Part shown: positions 15,256-26,720 of the stretch, in pieces | Numbering within the stretch: the first letter of the stretch is position 1 | Layout: every line of letters begins with the position of its first letter | Assembly: GCA_947470805.1 (NCBI GenBank) | Contig: CANIVU010000057.1 | Location: 1-52,927, forward strand | Origin: Acidobacteriota bacterium | GTDB lineage: Bacteria > Acidobacteriota > Terriglobia > Bryobacterales > Bryobacteraceae | DNA: 52,927 nucleotides | Reading direction: 5' to 3' | Made by a program: the position numbers and the translations under genes | The notes under the pieces: model-generated | The model's database searches: none | Seen by the model: only the letters and a program-made list of their open reading frames with translations | Told to the model about the DNA's origin: nothing

Positions 15256-15947
15256 TTCACAGCTCCTGGAACGAGCCCCAACCCGCTGTTTGCGGTTTGG
15301 GATTCCATCTGCCCAGCCAGAACGCGACGAAGCGATTCACGGCCACGCAGGATACGCGATTTGACGGTGCCGAGCGAGATCTGCAAAACGTCGGCGATCT
15401 CCTCGTAACTCAGGTCTTCAAGGTCGCGGAGTATGACAGCGGTGCGGAAATCACTGTTGATTTCCCGCAGGGAGGATTCGATGAGCTGGTGTCGCTCTTC
15501 ATTTAGGGCAAGCTCGTAGGGGTCCCGAGCCGGGTCGCATATCGATTCAAGCCAGGGCCGGGAGGTCTCGTCCTCGCTTTCGAGGCCGACCTCCTGACGG
15601 CGATGCCGGCTGAACCAGCGGCGGTGGTTGTACGCCTCGTTCACCGCAATCCGGTAGATCCACGTCTTCAACGTGCTCTGGCAGCGGAAGTTGTCGATGG
15701 AACGAAAAACTTTAAGAAACACTTCCTGTACAACATCGGCGGCATCGGCGGGATCATTCACCAACCGGTAGCAGAGGTTGTAGATCGGCTGCTGGAATCG
15801 AGCCAGCAACGTTTCGTAGGCTTCCTCGTCGCAATTCTTCAGCCGATCGACCAGTGCGGCGTCGAGCGAGGCTGTGGCGACCGGGTCTCCCACCGGGTGG
15901 TTGTCGTCCAACCGCACTGTAATGAGCGCTTCGGCCATATTGCGCAT
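15252..15947 (-). CDS. ECF RNA polymerase sigma factor (RpoE/SigW type)
   Basis: 231-residue ECF sigma factor. Region 2 reads YNLCYRLVNDPADAADVVQEVFLKVFRSIDNFR with STLKTWIYRIAVNEAYNHRR, and region 4 reads VILRDLEDLSYEEIADVLQISLGTVKSRILRGRESLR. It is followed at once, with a 4-bp overlap, by its likely membrane anti-sigma factor. Starts at 15947 or at the second Met (15938); GGGGA is well placed for the second. It heads an operon that also carries rsmA and gltX, so translation genes may share its regulation. Confidence 0.92.
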   Translation of the reverse strand: MRNMAEALITVRLDDNHPVGDPVATASLDAALVDRLKNCDEEAYETLLARFQQPIYNLCYRLVNDPADAADVVQEVFLKVFRSIDNFRCQSTLKTWIYRIAVNEAYNHRRWFSRHRRQEVGLESEDETSRPWLESICDPARDPYELALNEERHQLIESSLREINSDFRTAVILRDLEDLSYEEIADVLQISLGTVKSRILRGRESLRRVLAGQMESQTANSGLGLVPGAVK

Positions 15948-16044
15948 CCCCGTTTATGATCTCACGCCTGCACATCCGCGTGTCGTTCTGTTCCATTGGA
16001 CGCCGCGCTCCGGGAAAAGTTCCCCGGCGCGGTAAACTATCGCT

Positions 16045-16896
16045 TTGTCCTCCGGATTTCTCCGCGCCGCTGACGGAATGGGCTGGGCGATTTTCGTCCT
16101 CGGCATCGTTTTTGCGGCGACCACGCTCCTGTTCGCCATCGTCGGGTCCGTCGATGGATCCCCGCCACCGCGTTTCGACTCGTATCTGTTTTCGATCTTC
16201 ATCGCCCTCGCCCTGCTCGCCGGACCGCCCGCGTTCCATCGCCGCCGCTGGTGGGCATGGGATCTCTCCATCGCCGTCGTCCTGTTGGCCTGGGTGCTGG
16301 CGCCGCTCGCCCTCGCCGCCCAGATTGCTCCGGTCGACCCGGCCGCCAGCACCGGCGCCGGCCGCGTTCTCATTCTGCTGATCGAAGTGCTCTTCTTCGG
16401 AATTCCTCTCCCCGCCGCAACTCTGGTTCTCCTTCACAGTGACGTCCGCCAGGCCTTCCCCCATCCGCTCCCGCTCGCCCCGCGCCTCACCGCCGCCTAC
16501 CTCGCCGTCGCCACGCCGCTCCACCTGCTGGAGGCAACCGCTGCCGATCCGCGGCTATTCTTCGGCGCTGCGCTTCCCCGCTGGGGCACCGTTCTCTGGT
16601 CTGCCGCGGCCGCCACCGCCTATCTGTCTGCCGCCGCCGGCCTCTATCGTGGCCGCCGCTTCGCCCGCCCGGTTGCTTTCGTTATCGCCGCTGCTGTTCT
16701 GGCGCAGGCCGCCGCCGGACTGCTCAGCCCCGGCCGCTCCAGTTTGCCGGCAAACTTTCAATACCCCGTTCTCGGTAATCTCATCAATCTGGTGTTCGGC
16801 CTCGCCATTGCAGCCACGCTACTGCTCCCCCGCCGCGCCGCCCCGGAATTCCCCGGCCCGCCTATCCCTGCAGTTTTGCCGGAAATACGCCGATAA
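16045..16896 (+). CDS. Polytopic membrane protein of unknown function
   Basis: About 283 residues with roughly seven or eight hydrophobic helices (for example MGWAIFVLGIVFAATTLLFAIV, SIFIALALLAGPPAF, LSIAVVLLAWVLAPLALAA and LINLVFGLAIAATLLL). No catalytic motif is recognised. The start is uncertain: TTG at 16045 gives the full frame, ATG at 16078 gives MGWAIFVLG. It ends nine bases before the sensor histidine kinase gene on the same strand, so the two are probably cotranscribed. It might belong to a signal-input or membrane sensing role, but nothing in the sequence proves that. Confidence 0.6.
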   Translation: MSSGFLRAADGMGWAIFVLGIVFAATTLLFAIVGSVDGSPPPRFDSYLFSIFIALALLAGPPAFHRRRWWAWDLSIAVVLLAWVLAPLALAAQIAPVDPAASTGAGRVLILLIEVLFFGIPLPAATLVLLHSDVRQAFPHPLPLAPRLTAAYLAVATPLHLLEATAADPRLFFGAALPRWGTVLWSAAAATAYLSAAAGLYRGRRFARPVAFVIAAAVLAQAAAGLLSPGRSSLPANFQYPVLGNLINLVFGLAIAATLLLPRRAAPEFPGPPIPAVLPEIRR

Positions 16897-16905
16897 TAAG
16901 CCAGG

Positions 16906-18102
16906 ATGATCTCTACCGACGCTTCGCGCCCCGACCGCGCACCGGCCGTGGAAGTGGCGACCACTGCACTGGTATCGCGCTGGCAACTCGCGCTTGCCAT
17001 TTTTCGTTTGCTGCTCGGCGCCTTCTGCTCGGTTCTCGCCTTTGCCGCTTCAGGACAGCTCGCGCAAAAAAGCCTCGGCCTGTGGATCGCCTTTACCCTC
17101 TACGCCCTTGCCGCCGTATTCGGCTACAGCTTGGAGCGTCGCGGCTATATGCTGCTGAGTTTACTGGTCGATACAGTATTCTTCCTCATTTGCACATCGC
17201 TCCCCCTGGAATACAACACCGGCATCAGTTCGCTCTTCTATCTGTTCATCCTTATGTCGGCGGCATTGCTCCACACGCCGCGCGAAATCTTCGCCGTCGT
17301 CTTGGCCACGACAATTTTCCTCTTCCTCACCCCTACCACCCAAACCCTCGTCCTCTCTCCCGGCGTCCTCCTTTCAGGTACCGCCGTCACCGTGATGGCC
17401 CTCCAGCGCCAGGCACTGCAGGTTCGTCTGCGCGCCGCCGCCCGCCAGGCCACCATGTACCGCTCGGAGGCCGAACACGCCCGCGAGGCCGAACGCCAGC
17501 GCATCGCCCACGATTTCCACGATGGCCCGTTGCAGTGTTTCGTCGGCTTCCAGATGCGCTTGCAGGTTGTCCGGAAGATCATGGATCGCGATCCGGTAAG
17601 GGCCGTGGCGGAACTCGAAGAACTCCAGCAGCTCGCCCGCAATCAAGGAGAAGAGATCCGCCAGTTCGTCCGGAACATGCGCCCGGCGGAAATCGATGGC
17701 GCGGGCCTTGTCCCCTCCATCAAAAAACTGGTTGAGTCCTTTGAACGCGATACGGGCATCGTCTCCACGTTCGTCGGCAGTTCCACCCGTGTTCCGCCGG
17801 AAACCCAGTCCGCCACCGAAGTCCTGCAGATCGTCCGGGAAGCGCTCCACAATGTCCAGAAACACGCCCAGGCCAAGCATCTCACCGTTGGCGTCGGCCG
17901 CGATGGGGAGATCTTTGAACTCTCCATCGAAGACGATGGCAATGGCTTCCCCTTCGCCGGCGCCTACTCGCTCGATGAACTCGAACTACTCAAACGCGGT
18001 CCGGTCACCATTCGCTCCCGCGTCAAAAGCCTCAACGGCGAACTCCTGCTCGATTCCGACCCCGGCAAGCGCACCGCACTCAAAATTCGAATCCCGCTAT
18101 GA
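16906..18102 (+). CDS. NarL-family sensor histidine kinase
   Basis: 398-residue two-component sensor kinase. An N-terminal membrane domain of about five or six helices (residues ~28-175) is followed by a short coiled coil. Then comes the HisKA_3 dimerisation/phosphoacceptor region ERQRIAHDFHDGPLQCF (His ~205) and a HATPase domain with REALHNVQKHAQAK (N box), EDDGNGF (G1) and TIRSRVKSLNGELLLDSDPGKRTALKIRIP. No cognate LuxR-type response regulator is adjacent, so this is an orphan kinase in the window. The start ATG follows the upstream membrane protein by nine bases. Confidence 0.92.
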   Translation: MISTDASRPDRAPAVEVATTALVSRWQLALAIFRLLLGAFCSVLAFAASGQLAQKSLGLWIAFTLYALAAVFGYSLERRGYMLLSLLVDTVFFLICTSLPLEYNTGISSLFYLFILMSAALLHTPREIFAVVLATTIFLFLTPTTQTLVLSPGVLLSGTAVTVMALQRQALQVRLRAAARQATMYRSEAEHAREAERQRIAHDFHDGPLQCFVGFQMRLQVVRKIMDRDPVRAVAELEELQQLARNQGEEIRQFVRNMRPAEIDGAGLVPSIKKLVESFERDTGIVSTFVGSSTRVPPETQSATEVLQIVREALHNVQKHAQAKHLTVGVGRDGEIFELSIEDDGNGFPFAGAYSLDELELLKRGPVTIRSRVKSLNGELLLDSDPGKRTALKIRIPL

Positions 18103-18109
18103 TCCTTGT

Positions 18110-19090
18110 ATGCGATGGTGGGCGGTATTGGCCGCGTTAACCCTTTCCGGCTGCGCCAAATACGCCGAGTTTACACTCCCCCCGGCCTCCGGCCAAGCCA
18201 CAAAGATCCGCTGGGTTTGGGAACCACAGCCCGACCCCGTACTCCCCCACGGCGCCCCCGGCGAGTTCGACAGCGTCGACGCGCTCAACCCTTCCATCGC
18301 CAAAACCCCAACCGGCTATCGCAATCTCTATTCCGGCTGGGATGGAAAAGCCTGGCGCACCGGTCTGGCCATCTCCGCCGACGGCCTCACTTGGCAGAAA
18401 AAAGGCGTCATTCTCCAGCCTGGCCCCGCCGCCTGGGAAGGCACCTATATCGCCGCCAATGGCGCCATTCTCGGCGAAAACTATCTTTATCAGGCCGGCA
18501 ATCCGCCCCAACTCGGCTTGCTCCGCAATCAAAAAGAAAAGGCCTCCGAACCTGTGCTCCCCGCCGGCCCGCGCGGCCAGTGGGACGAACGCGGCGTCGG
18601 CGATCCCTACGTCATCACCGCCGCCGGCAAGCACTATCTTTACTTCCTCGGTCAGGACCGCGCCCGCCGCCAGCGGCTCGGTGTAGCTGTTTCCACCGAT
18701 GGCGCGACCTGGGAGAAATCGCTTCAAAACCCCATCCTCGAACTCGGCGCCCCTGGGACATTCGACGAAAACGGTCTCGGTGAACCCGCCGTCTGGCCGC
18801 AATTCGGCAAATGGTGGATGCTCTATACCGGCCGCGACAAGGAGGAGTGGCGCCGCATCGGCATGGCGGTTTCAAACGATGGCGTCAAGTGGGAAAAAAT
18901 CGGGGAAACAGCGTTGATCGGAGTGGGCGAGGGGTGGAATGCGAGGGTCGTGTGTGACCCGGAGGTGGAAGTGCGGAAGGATGGAACGGTGCGGGTATGG
19001 TTTGGAGGCGGCGACCGGCCGGAGCCTGCCGAGAATCTGCACGGGCAGATTGGTGTCGGCTTGCTCCGGCCGGTGCCGGTTGCGAATTAG
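18110..19090 (+). CDS. Lipoprotein with glycosidase-type five-bladed propeller
   Basis: 326-residue exported lipoprotein: signal peptide MRWWAVLAALTLSGC with lipobox LSGC. The mature part repeats the pattern of GH43/GH32/GH130-like five-bladed propellers: NLYSGWDGKAWRTGLAISADGLTW, YLYFLGQDRARRQRLGVAVSTDGATW, WWMLYTGRDKEEWRRIGMAVSNDGVKW. It could bind or cleave plant or microbial glycans, but catalytic acids cannot be assigned with confidence. The gene starts eight bases after the kinase stop. Its stop TAG overlaps the TAA of the convergent porin gene at 19087-19090. Confidence 0.8.
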   Translation: MRWWAVLAALTLSGCAKYAEFTLPPASGQATKIRWVWEPQPDPVLPHGAPGEFDSVDALNPSIAKTPTGYRNLYSGWDGKAWRTGLAISADGLTWQKKGVILQPGPAAWEGTYIAANGAILGENYLYQAGNPPQLGLLRNQKEKASEPVLPAGPRGQWDERGVGDPYVITAAGKHYLYFLGQDRARRQRLGVAVSTDGATWEKSLQNPILELGAPGTFDENGLGEPAVWPQFGKWWMLYTGRDKEEWRRIGMAVSNDGVKWEKIGETALIGVGEGWNARVVCDPEVEVRKDGTVRVWFGGGDRPEPAENLHGQIGVGLLRPVPVAN

Positions 19091-20214
19091 CGCTTAGGTC
19101 CGAAGAAAGCCACGACGCCGAGGGAAATCGTGTCCTGGTTCTTCCAGCTGCCCGGCTGATTGCCGCGGCCGTAGAAGGGCTTGTCGGACCAGTCGCGACG
19201 GTATTCCAACCGCGCCAGCAGGCCTTCAATCCACTTGTACTCGCCGGTCACCGTGAAGCTGTTCAGCATCTGCGTCTGGCCGGTGATGAAACCCTTTTTG
19301 TCGTTGTAGTTTTCATACCGGATGGCCAGCGCCGTCTTGTCCGTCGTCTGGAAGCGGCTGGAGAGAGCAATCGCCACCCAGTTCGCGCTGCCGTTGCCGA
19401 CCTTCGATTCGTTGCCGTAGTCGAAGTTCACGAAGAAGCTCGCCTTGTCCGTCGGGTTCAGGTTCACCACCGTGTCGAAGAAGTTCCGCTTGCCTTTATT
19501 GGTGTCGTTCTTTTCCGGACCGGTGTAGTAATTGTTGTACCAGCTGAACTTCTTGTTCGGGGTCCAGGCGGTCGTGAAGCCGAAGGTCTTGCCGGAGTTG
19601 TTGTCTTCGACGTTGTTCCAGCCGTTGACGATCTGCAGGCCGACGGCGAACTTATCATTGATCGGCTTATTGATACGAGCGCCGAAGTGATAGTACGGTC
19701 CGTTGGTGTATAATAAACCGCGACCGTAGTTCCAGGTCAGATTATTTTCAGTTAATTCAGCGCCGGCGGAAGTATAAAACTTACCGAAATCGATCTGCAG
19801 TCCGCCTGCATTTTTCGGCTTAAAGCTGACGTATGCCTGGGGAATGTACTTCACCGTGTTCACGCCGGCCGGGTCGGTCGCGTGGAACAGATCCCATGCC
19901 TTGCCGAAGCCAAGGTCCAGTTTGAAGCCCACCGGGTCGGCGTCATGTTCAAGAGTGAACTTGGTCATGTTGAGCGAGAACTGGTTCGCTTTTACTTCAA
20001 AATTGCGCAAATCGTTGTTGCGGCTCGCCGGGTGATTGGCGTTGAAGCTGTAATACCCATCGATCAACCCGCTAAAGGTGATCGGCCCGGCCGACCACAC
20101 TGGCGCCGCGGGCGCGGGCGCAGGGGCCGGCGCTTGGCTGTTGTCCTGCGCGGCTACGGAAGCGGCAAGAGTTAGAGCGGTAATTGCGACGCGAAAAAAC
20201 GTCGGAGTTTTCAT
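19087..20214 (-). CDS. Outer-membrane porin (beta-barrel, OmpL/BBP2-like)
   Basis: 375 residues with signal peptide (residues 1-22, ending VAAQ) and a proline/alanine linker (~28-38). A 16-or-so-strand barrel follows: alternating aromatic/hydrophobic strands such as ITFSGLIDGYYSFN, GFKLDLGFGKAW, YHFGARINKPINDKFAVGLQIV and DTISLGVVAFFGPKR with a basic end. The family resembles acidobacterial putative porins often found near ammonium transport genes, and here it is divergent from amtB. A role in passage of small solutes, perhaps ammonium or amines, is inference. AGGAGAT-like sequence precedes its ATG. Confidence 0.85.
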   Translation of the reverse strand: MKTPTFFRVAITALTLAASVAAQDNSQAPAPAPAPAAPVWSAGPITFSGLIDGYYSFNANHPASRNNDLRNFEVKANQFSLNMTKFTLEHDADPVGFKLDLGFGKAWDLFHATDPAGVNTVKYIPQAYVSFKPKNAGGLQIDFGKFYTSAGAELTENNLTWNYGRGLLYTNGPYYHFGARINKPINDKFAVGLQIVNGWNNVEDNNSGKTFGFTTAWTPNKKFSWYNNYYTGPEKNDTNKGKRNFFDTVVNLNPTDKASFFVNFDYGNESKVGNGSANWVAIALSSRFQTTDKTALAIRYENYNDKKGFITGQTQMLNSFTVTGEYKWIEGLLARLEYRRDWSDKPFYGRGNQPGSWKNQDTISLGVVAFFGPKR

Positions 20215-20474
20215 CTAGCAGATCTCCACTTTGGATTCTTTTATTGCACGAATGCTCAGGTGCGACGGGGACCTAGAATGAAGTCTACGGGGCAACCCGC
20301 GCCCCGCGCCAATCAATAATTTCAATTACCCCGATAGAGAAGAGGGCAAATAGATAAATTGAATCGCCCGGATAGGAAAGATTGACTTCCGCTTCGCCTC
20401 GCCAGCGTGGATGATAACTATCACACGCCCCGTTTGCGTACCGCCATGTCGCGGGTCAGCCCAAGAGGAGAGTC
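20215..20474. promoter_or_regulatory. Divergent intergenic control region (porin / amtB)
   Basis: 260-base AT-richer gap between the divergent porin and amtB-glnB-glnD genes; it must hold both promoters. The amtB ribosome binding site AGAGGAGA is at 20465-20472. I searched both strands for a sigma-54 promoter, which would fit nitrogen control. The nearest match, TTGGATTCTTTTATTGCA, has 11 instead of 10 bases between the GG and GC pairs, so I do not call it. No riboswitch or clear operator was recognised. Confidence 0.5.
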
Positions 20475-21863
20475 ATGAAACGAATTCTATCGATGTTGTC
20501 CCTGTCGGCTGCCATGGCAGCCCACCTTATGGGGCAAGCTGCTACCCCCGCCCCCCCGACCACGGCCGCACTGGAAGCAGGTATTAAGAACGCGCAATTG
20601 AGCGCGGACAATGCGTGGATGCTCGTCAGCTGCGCACTGGTGCTCATGATGACCGGCCCCGGCCTCGCCCTTTTCTACGGCGGCCTGGTTCGCCGGAAAA
20701 ACGTGCTTGGCACCATGATGCAAAGCTTCATTCTGATGGCCATTGGAACTGTCCTTTGGGCCTTAATCGGCTATAGCCTCAGCTTCGGCGAAGGCAGCCC
20801 CTTCCTTGGTGACCTCCGCTATCTGTTCCTGGACAAAGTCGGCGCCGATCCCAATCCGACTTACGCCGCCACCATCCCGCATCAGACCTTTATGCTGTTC
20901 CAAATGATGTTCGCCATCATTACTCCGGCGCTCATCACCGGTGCCTTTGCCGAACGCATGAAGTTTAGCGCCATGGTGCTGTTCACTATCCTCTGGTCCC
21001 TGATTGTTTATTACCCCATGGCTCACATGGTGTGGGGCAACAACGGCCTGCTGAACGCGTTCCTCGGCGGCAAAATTCCTTGCCTCGACTTCGCCGGCGG
21101 CACCGTCGTCCACATCACCTCCGGTGTGTCCGCTCTCGTTTGCGCCATCGTCATGGGCAAGCGCAAGGGCTACCCCAACGAACCCATGAAGCCCCACAGC
21201 CTCGTGCTCAGCTTCATCGGCGCCTGCCTCCTCTGGGTCGGCTGGTTCGGCTTCAACGCCGGTAGCGCCCTCGCCGCCGGTGGCCTAGCCACCTCCGCCT
21301 TCACCGCCACCCACTTTGGCGCCGCCGCCGCCGCTTGCGGTTGGTTGCTCGCCGAATGGATGCAGCACGGCAAGCCGTCGGTTCTCGGTGGCATCTCCGG
21401 CGCCGTCGCCGGCCTGGTCGCCATCACCCCCGCTTCCGGTTTCGTGAAGCCCATGCCCGCCCTCATCATCGGCTTCATCGCCGGCGTCTTCTGCTACTTC
21501 ATGGTTGTGAAGGTGAAGAACATGCTCGGCTACGATGACTCTCTCGACGCCTTCGGTGTCCACGGCGCGGGCGGCACGCTTGGCGCCATCCTCACCGGCG
21601 TCTTCGCTACCAGCGAAATTAATCCGGCGTTCAAAGATGCGTCCGGTAAGGTCCTCCCCGTCGGCCTGCTCGAAGGCAACGGCGGCCAGGTCGTCAATCA
21701 GATCATCGGCGTCGGCATCTCCTGGGTGCTGGCGATCGTCGCAACCTTCATCATTCTCAAGGTTGTCGACGCTGTGGTTGGCCTCCGCGTCTCGCCCGAA
21801 GAAGAGACGATGGGTCTTGACTTGAGCCAACATGGCGAAGAAGGGTATAGCCTGGAATCGTAA
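20475..21863 (+). CDS. amtB: Ammonium transporter
   Basis: 462-residue Amt family channel with an N-terminal signal peptide (residues 1-25, ending MGQA) and eleven membrane helices. Family markers: LVSCALVLMMTGPGLALFYGGLVRRKN, FAERMKFSAMVLFTILWSLIVYYPMAHMVWG, DFAGGTVVHITSGVSALVCAIVMGKR (twin-His channel region), and DSLDAFGVHGAGGTLGAILTGVFA. It conducts ammonium/ammonia across the inner membrane. The PII gene follows 27 bases later and glnD overlaps that gene, giving the classic transport-plus-control operon. Confidence 0.96.
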   Translation: MKRILSMLSLSAAMAAHLMGQAATPAPPTTAALEAGIKNAQLSADNAWMLVSCALVLMMTGPGLALFYGGLVRRKNVLGTMMQSFILMAIGTVLWALIGYSLSFGEGSPFLGDLRYLFLDKVGADPNPTYAATIPHQTFMLFQMMFAIITPALITGAFAERMKFSAMVLFTILWSLIVYYPMAHMVWGNNGLLNAFLGGKIPCLDFAGGTVVHITSGVSALVCAIVMGKRKGYPNEPMKPHSLVLSFIGACLLWVGWFGFNAGSALAAGGLATSAFTATHFGAAAAACGWLLAEWMQHGKPSVLGGISGAVAGLVAITPASGFVKPMPALIIGFIAGVFCYFMVVKVKNMLGYDDSLDAFGVHGAGGTLGAILTGVFATSEINPAFKDASGKVLPVGLLEGNGGQVVNQIIGVGISWVLAIVATFIILKVVDAVVGLRVSPEEETMGLDLSQHGEEGYSLES

Positions 21864-24699
<2,836 letters not shown>

Positions 24700-24860
24700 G
24701 GTCGTAGGTCCACAGACACATTACACCCACGCAGCGACATCCCCTTCCGGGGACATTCGTGCCGGAGGGAGCGCAGCGACCGTAGGCCGTGTGTCCCCAA
24801 GACCCACTTTCGCCCGCCTCGCATCGCCCGCCTGAACTGCCGGTAAGTGCGAGCCAAAGA
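24700..24860. other. Intergenic region with REP-like GC-rich sequence
   Basis: 161 bases between the convergent glnD and hicB genes, with no credible ORF. It contains a small hairpin CCCCTTCCGGGG (24741-24752) and the phrase GAGGGAGCGCAGCGACCG, a palindrome-poor REP-like text. It may act as terminator for either flanking gene; there is no T-run. Confidence 0.35.
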
Positions 24861-25079
24861 CTACGAAGCCAACCCGATGTACTCCACTTGCGTAGTTGGT
24901 TCGGGTACCGGCTCTCCATCCTCGCGCATCGCCGCAATCTGAAGCGCAATCGCTTCTCTCAAAAGGCGGCGAACATCGGCTTCCGTCTTTCCAACCGCGA
25001 CACACCCCGGAAGATCCGGAACAAACGCACCGTATCCGCCATCCTCCCCACGTTCAATTACGATTGCGTACTGTGTCAT
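24861..25079 (-). CDS. hicB: HicB-family antitoxin
   Basis: 72-residue HicB antitoxin: MTQYAIVIERGEDGGYGAFVPDLPGCVAVGKTEADVRRLLREAIALQI shows the partial RNase-H-like fold that binds HicA. The start ATG at 25079 is chosen because AAAGGAGG lies upstream and a longer frame begins in the toxin gene with non-homologous residues. The antitoxin looks intact and complete. It follows hicA in the common toxin-first order. Normally it represses its own promoter and blocks HicA mRNA cleavage. Confidence 0.88.
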   Translation of the reverse strand: MTQYAIVIERGEDGGYGAFVPDLPGCVAVGKTEADVRRLLREAIALQIAAMREDGEPVPEPTTQVEYIGLAS

Positions 25080-25260
25080 TTCAGTCCTGCCTCCTTTAAA
25101 TACTCCCAAGTGTTCCTCTCGGAACCTCATCCGATGGATGCCCCGCGATTGTCACCTTGCCCGGCTTGCCTGGGTGAATAGACTGTCGATGCGAGCCCTC
25201 TCTCGACTTCAATCGCCACCCGTCGTTCTCCATTTGCTTGATCGCGTCTCGAACTTTCAC
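25076..25260 (-). pseudogene. hicA: HicA-family mRNA interferase toxin, C-terminus frameshifted
   Basis: GTG start at 25260, preceded by GGGAG, encodes MKVRDAIKQMENDGWRLKSREGSHRQ with the catalytic His of the double-stranded-RNA-binding fold, then HPGKPGKVTIAGHPSDEVPRGTLGSI and a stop at 25096-25098. The family ends S-I-L-K-x-A-G-L-K. That text is present one frame over: reading ATT-TTA-AAG-GAG-GCA-GGA-CTG-AAA-TGA would need one extra T and would stop at 25076, overlapping the hicB ATG as ATGA. So one base is missing (or a frameshift occurs) near 25097, removing eight residues. The toxin may be weakened or inactive. Confidence 0.75.
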
Positions 25261-25339
25261 CGCGCTCTCCCGTAGGCACCAAGGATACCCAATCCCTCCC
25301 CCCAAGCGCCCAGGGGTTAAAGTTTAGTAGCCTAACCGG

Positions 25340-26671
25340 ATGCCCTCACGCCGGTCCTTCCTCGGCGCCGCCGCCCTCGCCGCGGCCGCCCAGCCGAAGC
25401 AACCCAATTTTCTCTTCCTACTCCCCGACCAATGGCGCCCCGACTGGCTCCCCGGTAATCCCAAAATCCCCCTCAATCTTCCCCACATCCAGGCCCTCGC
25501 CGCCCGCGGCATGCGCTTCCACAAGGTCCTCTGCGCCTCCCCCCTCTGCGCCCCCAGCCGCGCCTGCCTCGCCACCGGTCGCGAGTACAAAAACGCCAAC
25601 GTCGCCTCCAATCAAGTCGATTTCCCCCTCGAACAAAAGACCTACTACCAGTCCCTGCAAAAGGCCGGCTATCACACCATGGCCTGCGGCAAAATCGACC
25701 TCCACAAGAAAACCCTCGACTGGGGCCTCGACGGCCAGCGCCTGCTCAAAGAGTGGGGCTTCTCCTCCGGTATCGATAACGCCGGCAAAGGTGACGCCGT
25801 CCGCTCCGGTGCCGAATCGCCCAAGGATCCCTACATGGCCATGCTCCACCGCAAAGGCCTGGCAAAGACCCACGTCGACGATTTCAAGCGCCGCAAAAAC
25901 TACAGCGCCACCCACATTACCCCGCTTCCCAACGAGGCCTACTGCGATAACTGGATCGCCGAAAACGCCAAGTCCCTCCTCCGAAGCGCCCCCCAAAACA
26001 AGCCCTGGCACCTCGTCGTCAACTTCACCGGTCCTCATAACCCCGTCGACATCACAGCGTCGATGGAGGACCGCTCCCGCCAGTACCCCCATCCCAACCA
26101 GTCCACCGAGTTCGACGCCGCAACCCACCAGAAAGTCCGCCAAAACTACACCGTCATGTGCGAAAACATCGACACCCGCATCGGCGAAATCATCGACCAG
26201 GTTCGCCAACGCGGCGAGCTCGAAAACACCCTGATCGTCTTCTCCTCCGACCACGGCGAAATGCTGGGCGATCACAACCGCTGGGGCAAACACGTCCCCT
26301 ATCAGGCCTCCGCCGGCATCCCTCTCATCGTCGCCGGCCTCGATGTTAAGCCCAACCGCCAGTCCAACGCACTGGCCAGCCTGATCGATATCTCCGCCAC
26401 ATTTCTGGACTATGCCAACGCCGCCAAACTCCCCCAAATGGAGGCCCGTTCCCTCCGCCCCGTCCTCACCGGCAAGGCAACCAAACATCGCGACTTCCTC
26501 CTCTCCGCCCTCGAAGAATGGAAGCTTGTCTGGGACGGCCGCCACAAACTAATCGAAGGGTTCCACGGCGAAACAATGCTCTTTGACCTCGAGAAAGACC
26601 CCTTCGAAAATCAAAATCTCGTAACAAGTGAGAAAGAACTCGCCAATCGTCTGAGAAACCGGCTGAGTTAA
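25340..26671 (+). CDS. Secreted type I sulfatase
   Basis: 443-residue formylglycine-dependent sulfatase. The active-site motif C-x-P-S-R is CAPSRACLATG with Cys70, the residue to be converted to formylglycine. Metal ligands appear at PDQW (Asp30) and SSDHGEMLGDH. The signal RRSFLGAAALAAAAQ is a short twin-arginine-type leader. Such enzymes desulfate carbohydrates or other sulfate esters; the substrate is unknown. A formylglycine-generating enzyme is not in the window. The gene stands alone 48 bases before the Rieske gene. Confidence 0.9.
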   Translation: MPSRRSFLGAAALAAAAQPKQPNFLFLLPDQWRPDWLPGNPKIPLNLPHIQALAARGMRFHKVLCASPLCAPSRACLATGREYKNANVASNQVDFPLEQKTYYQSLQKAGYHTMACGKIDLHKKTLDWGLDGQRLLKEWGFSSGIDNAGKGDAVRSGAESPKDPYMAMLHRKGLAKTHVDDFKRRKNYSATHITPLPNEAYCDNWIAENAKSLLRSAPQNKPWHLVVNFTGPHNPVDITASMEDRSRQYPHPNQSTEFDAATHQKVRQNYTVMCENIDTRIGEIIDQVRQRGELENTLIVFSSDHGEMLGDHNRWGKHVPYQASAGIPLIVAGLDVKPNRQSNALASLIDISATFLDYANAAKLPQMEARSLRPVLTGKATKHRDFLLSALEEWKLVWDGRHKLIEGFHGETMLFDLEKDPFENQNLVTSEKELANRLRNRLS

Positions 26672-26720
26672 CACTCCGTAACCTCCCGTCCGAAGAAAAC
26701 ACCCCTACAATACAAAACGA

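Noticed and set aside
18940-18970. GTGTGTGACCCGG as a fifth copy of the 18-bp repeat
   Set aside because: Only part of the core matches, on the other strand and inside a conserved coding region.
20225-20260. Sigma-54 promoter before amtB (TTGGATTCTTTTATTGCA)
   Set aside because: The GG and GC pairs are 11 bases apart instead of 10, and it lies far from the start codon.
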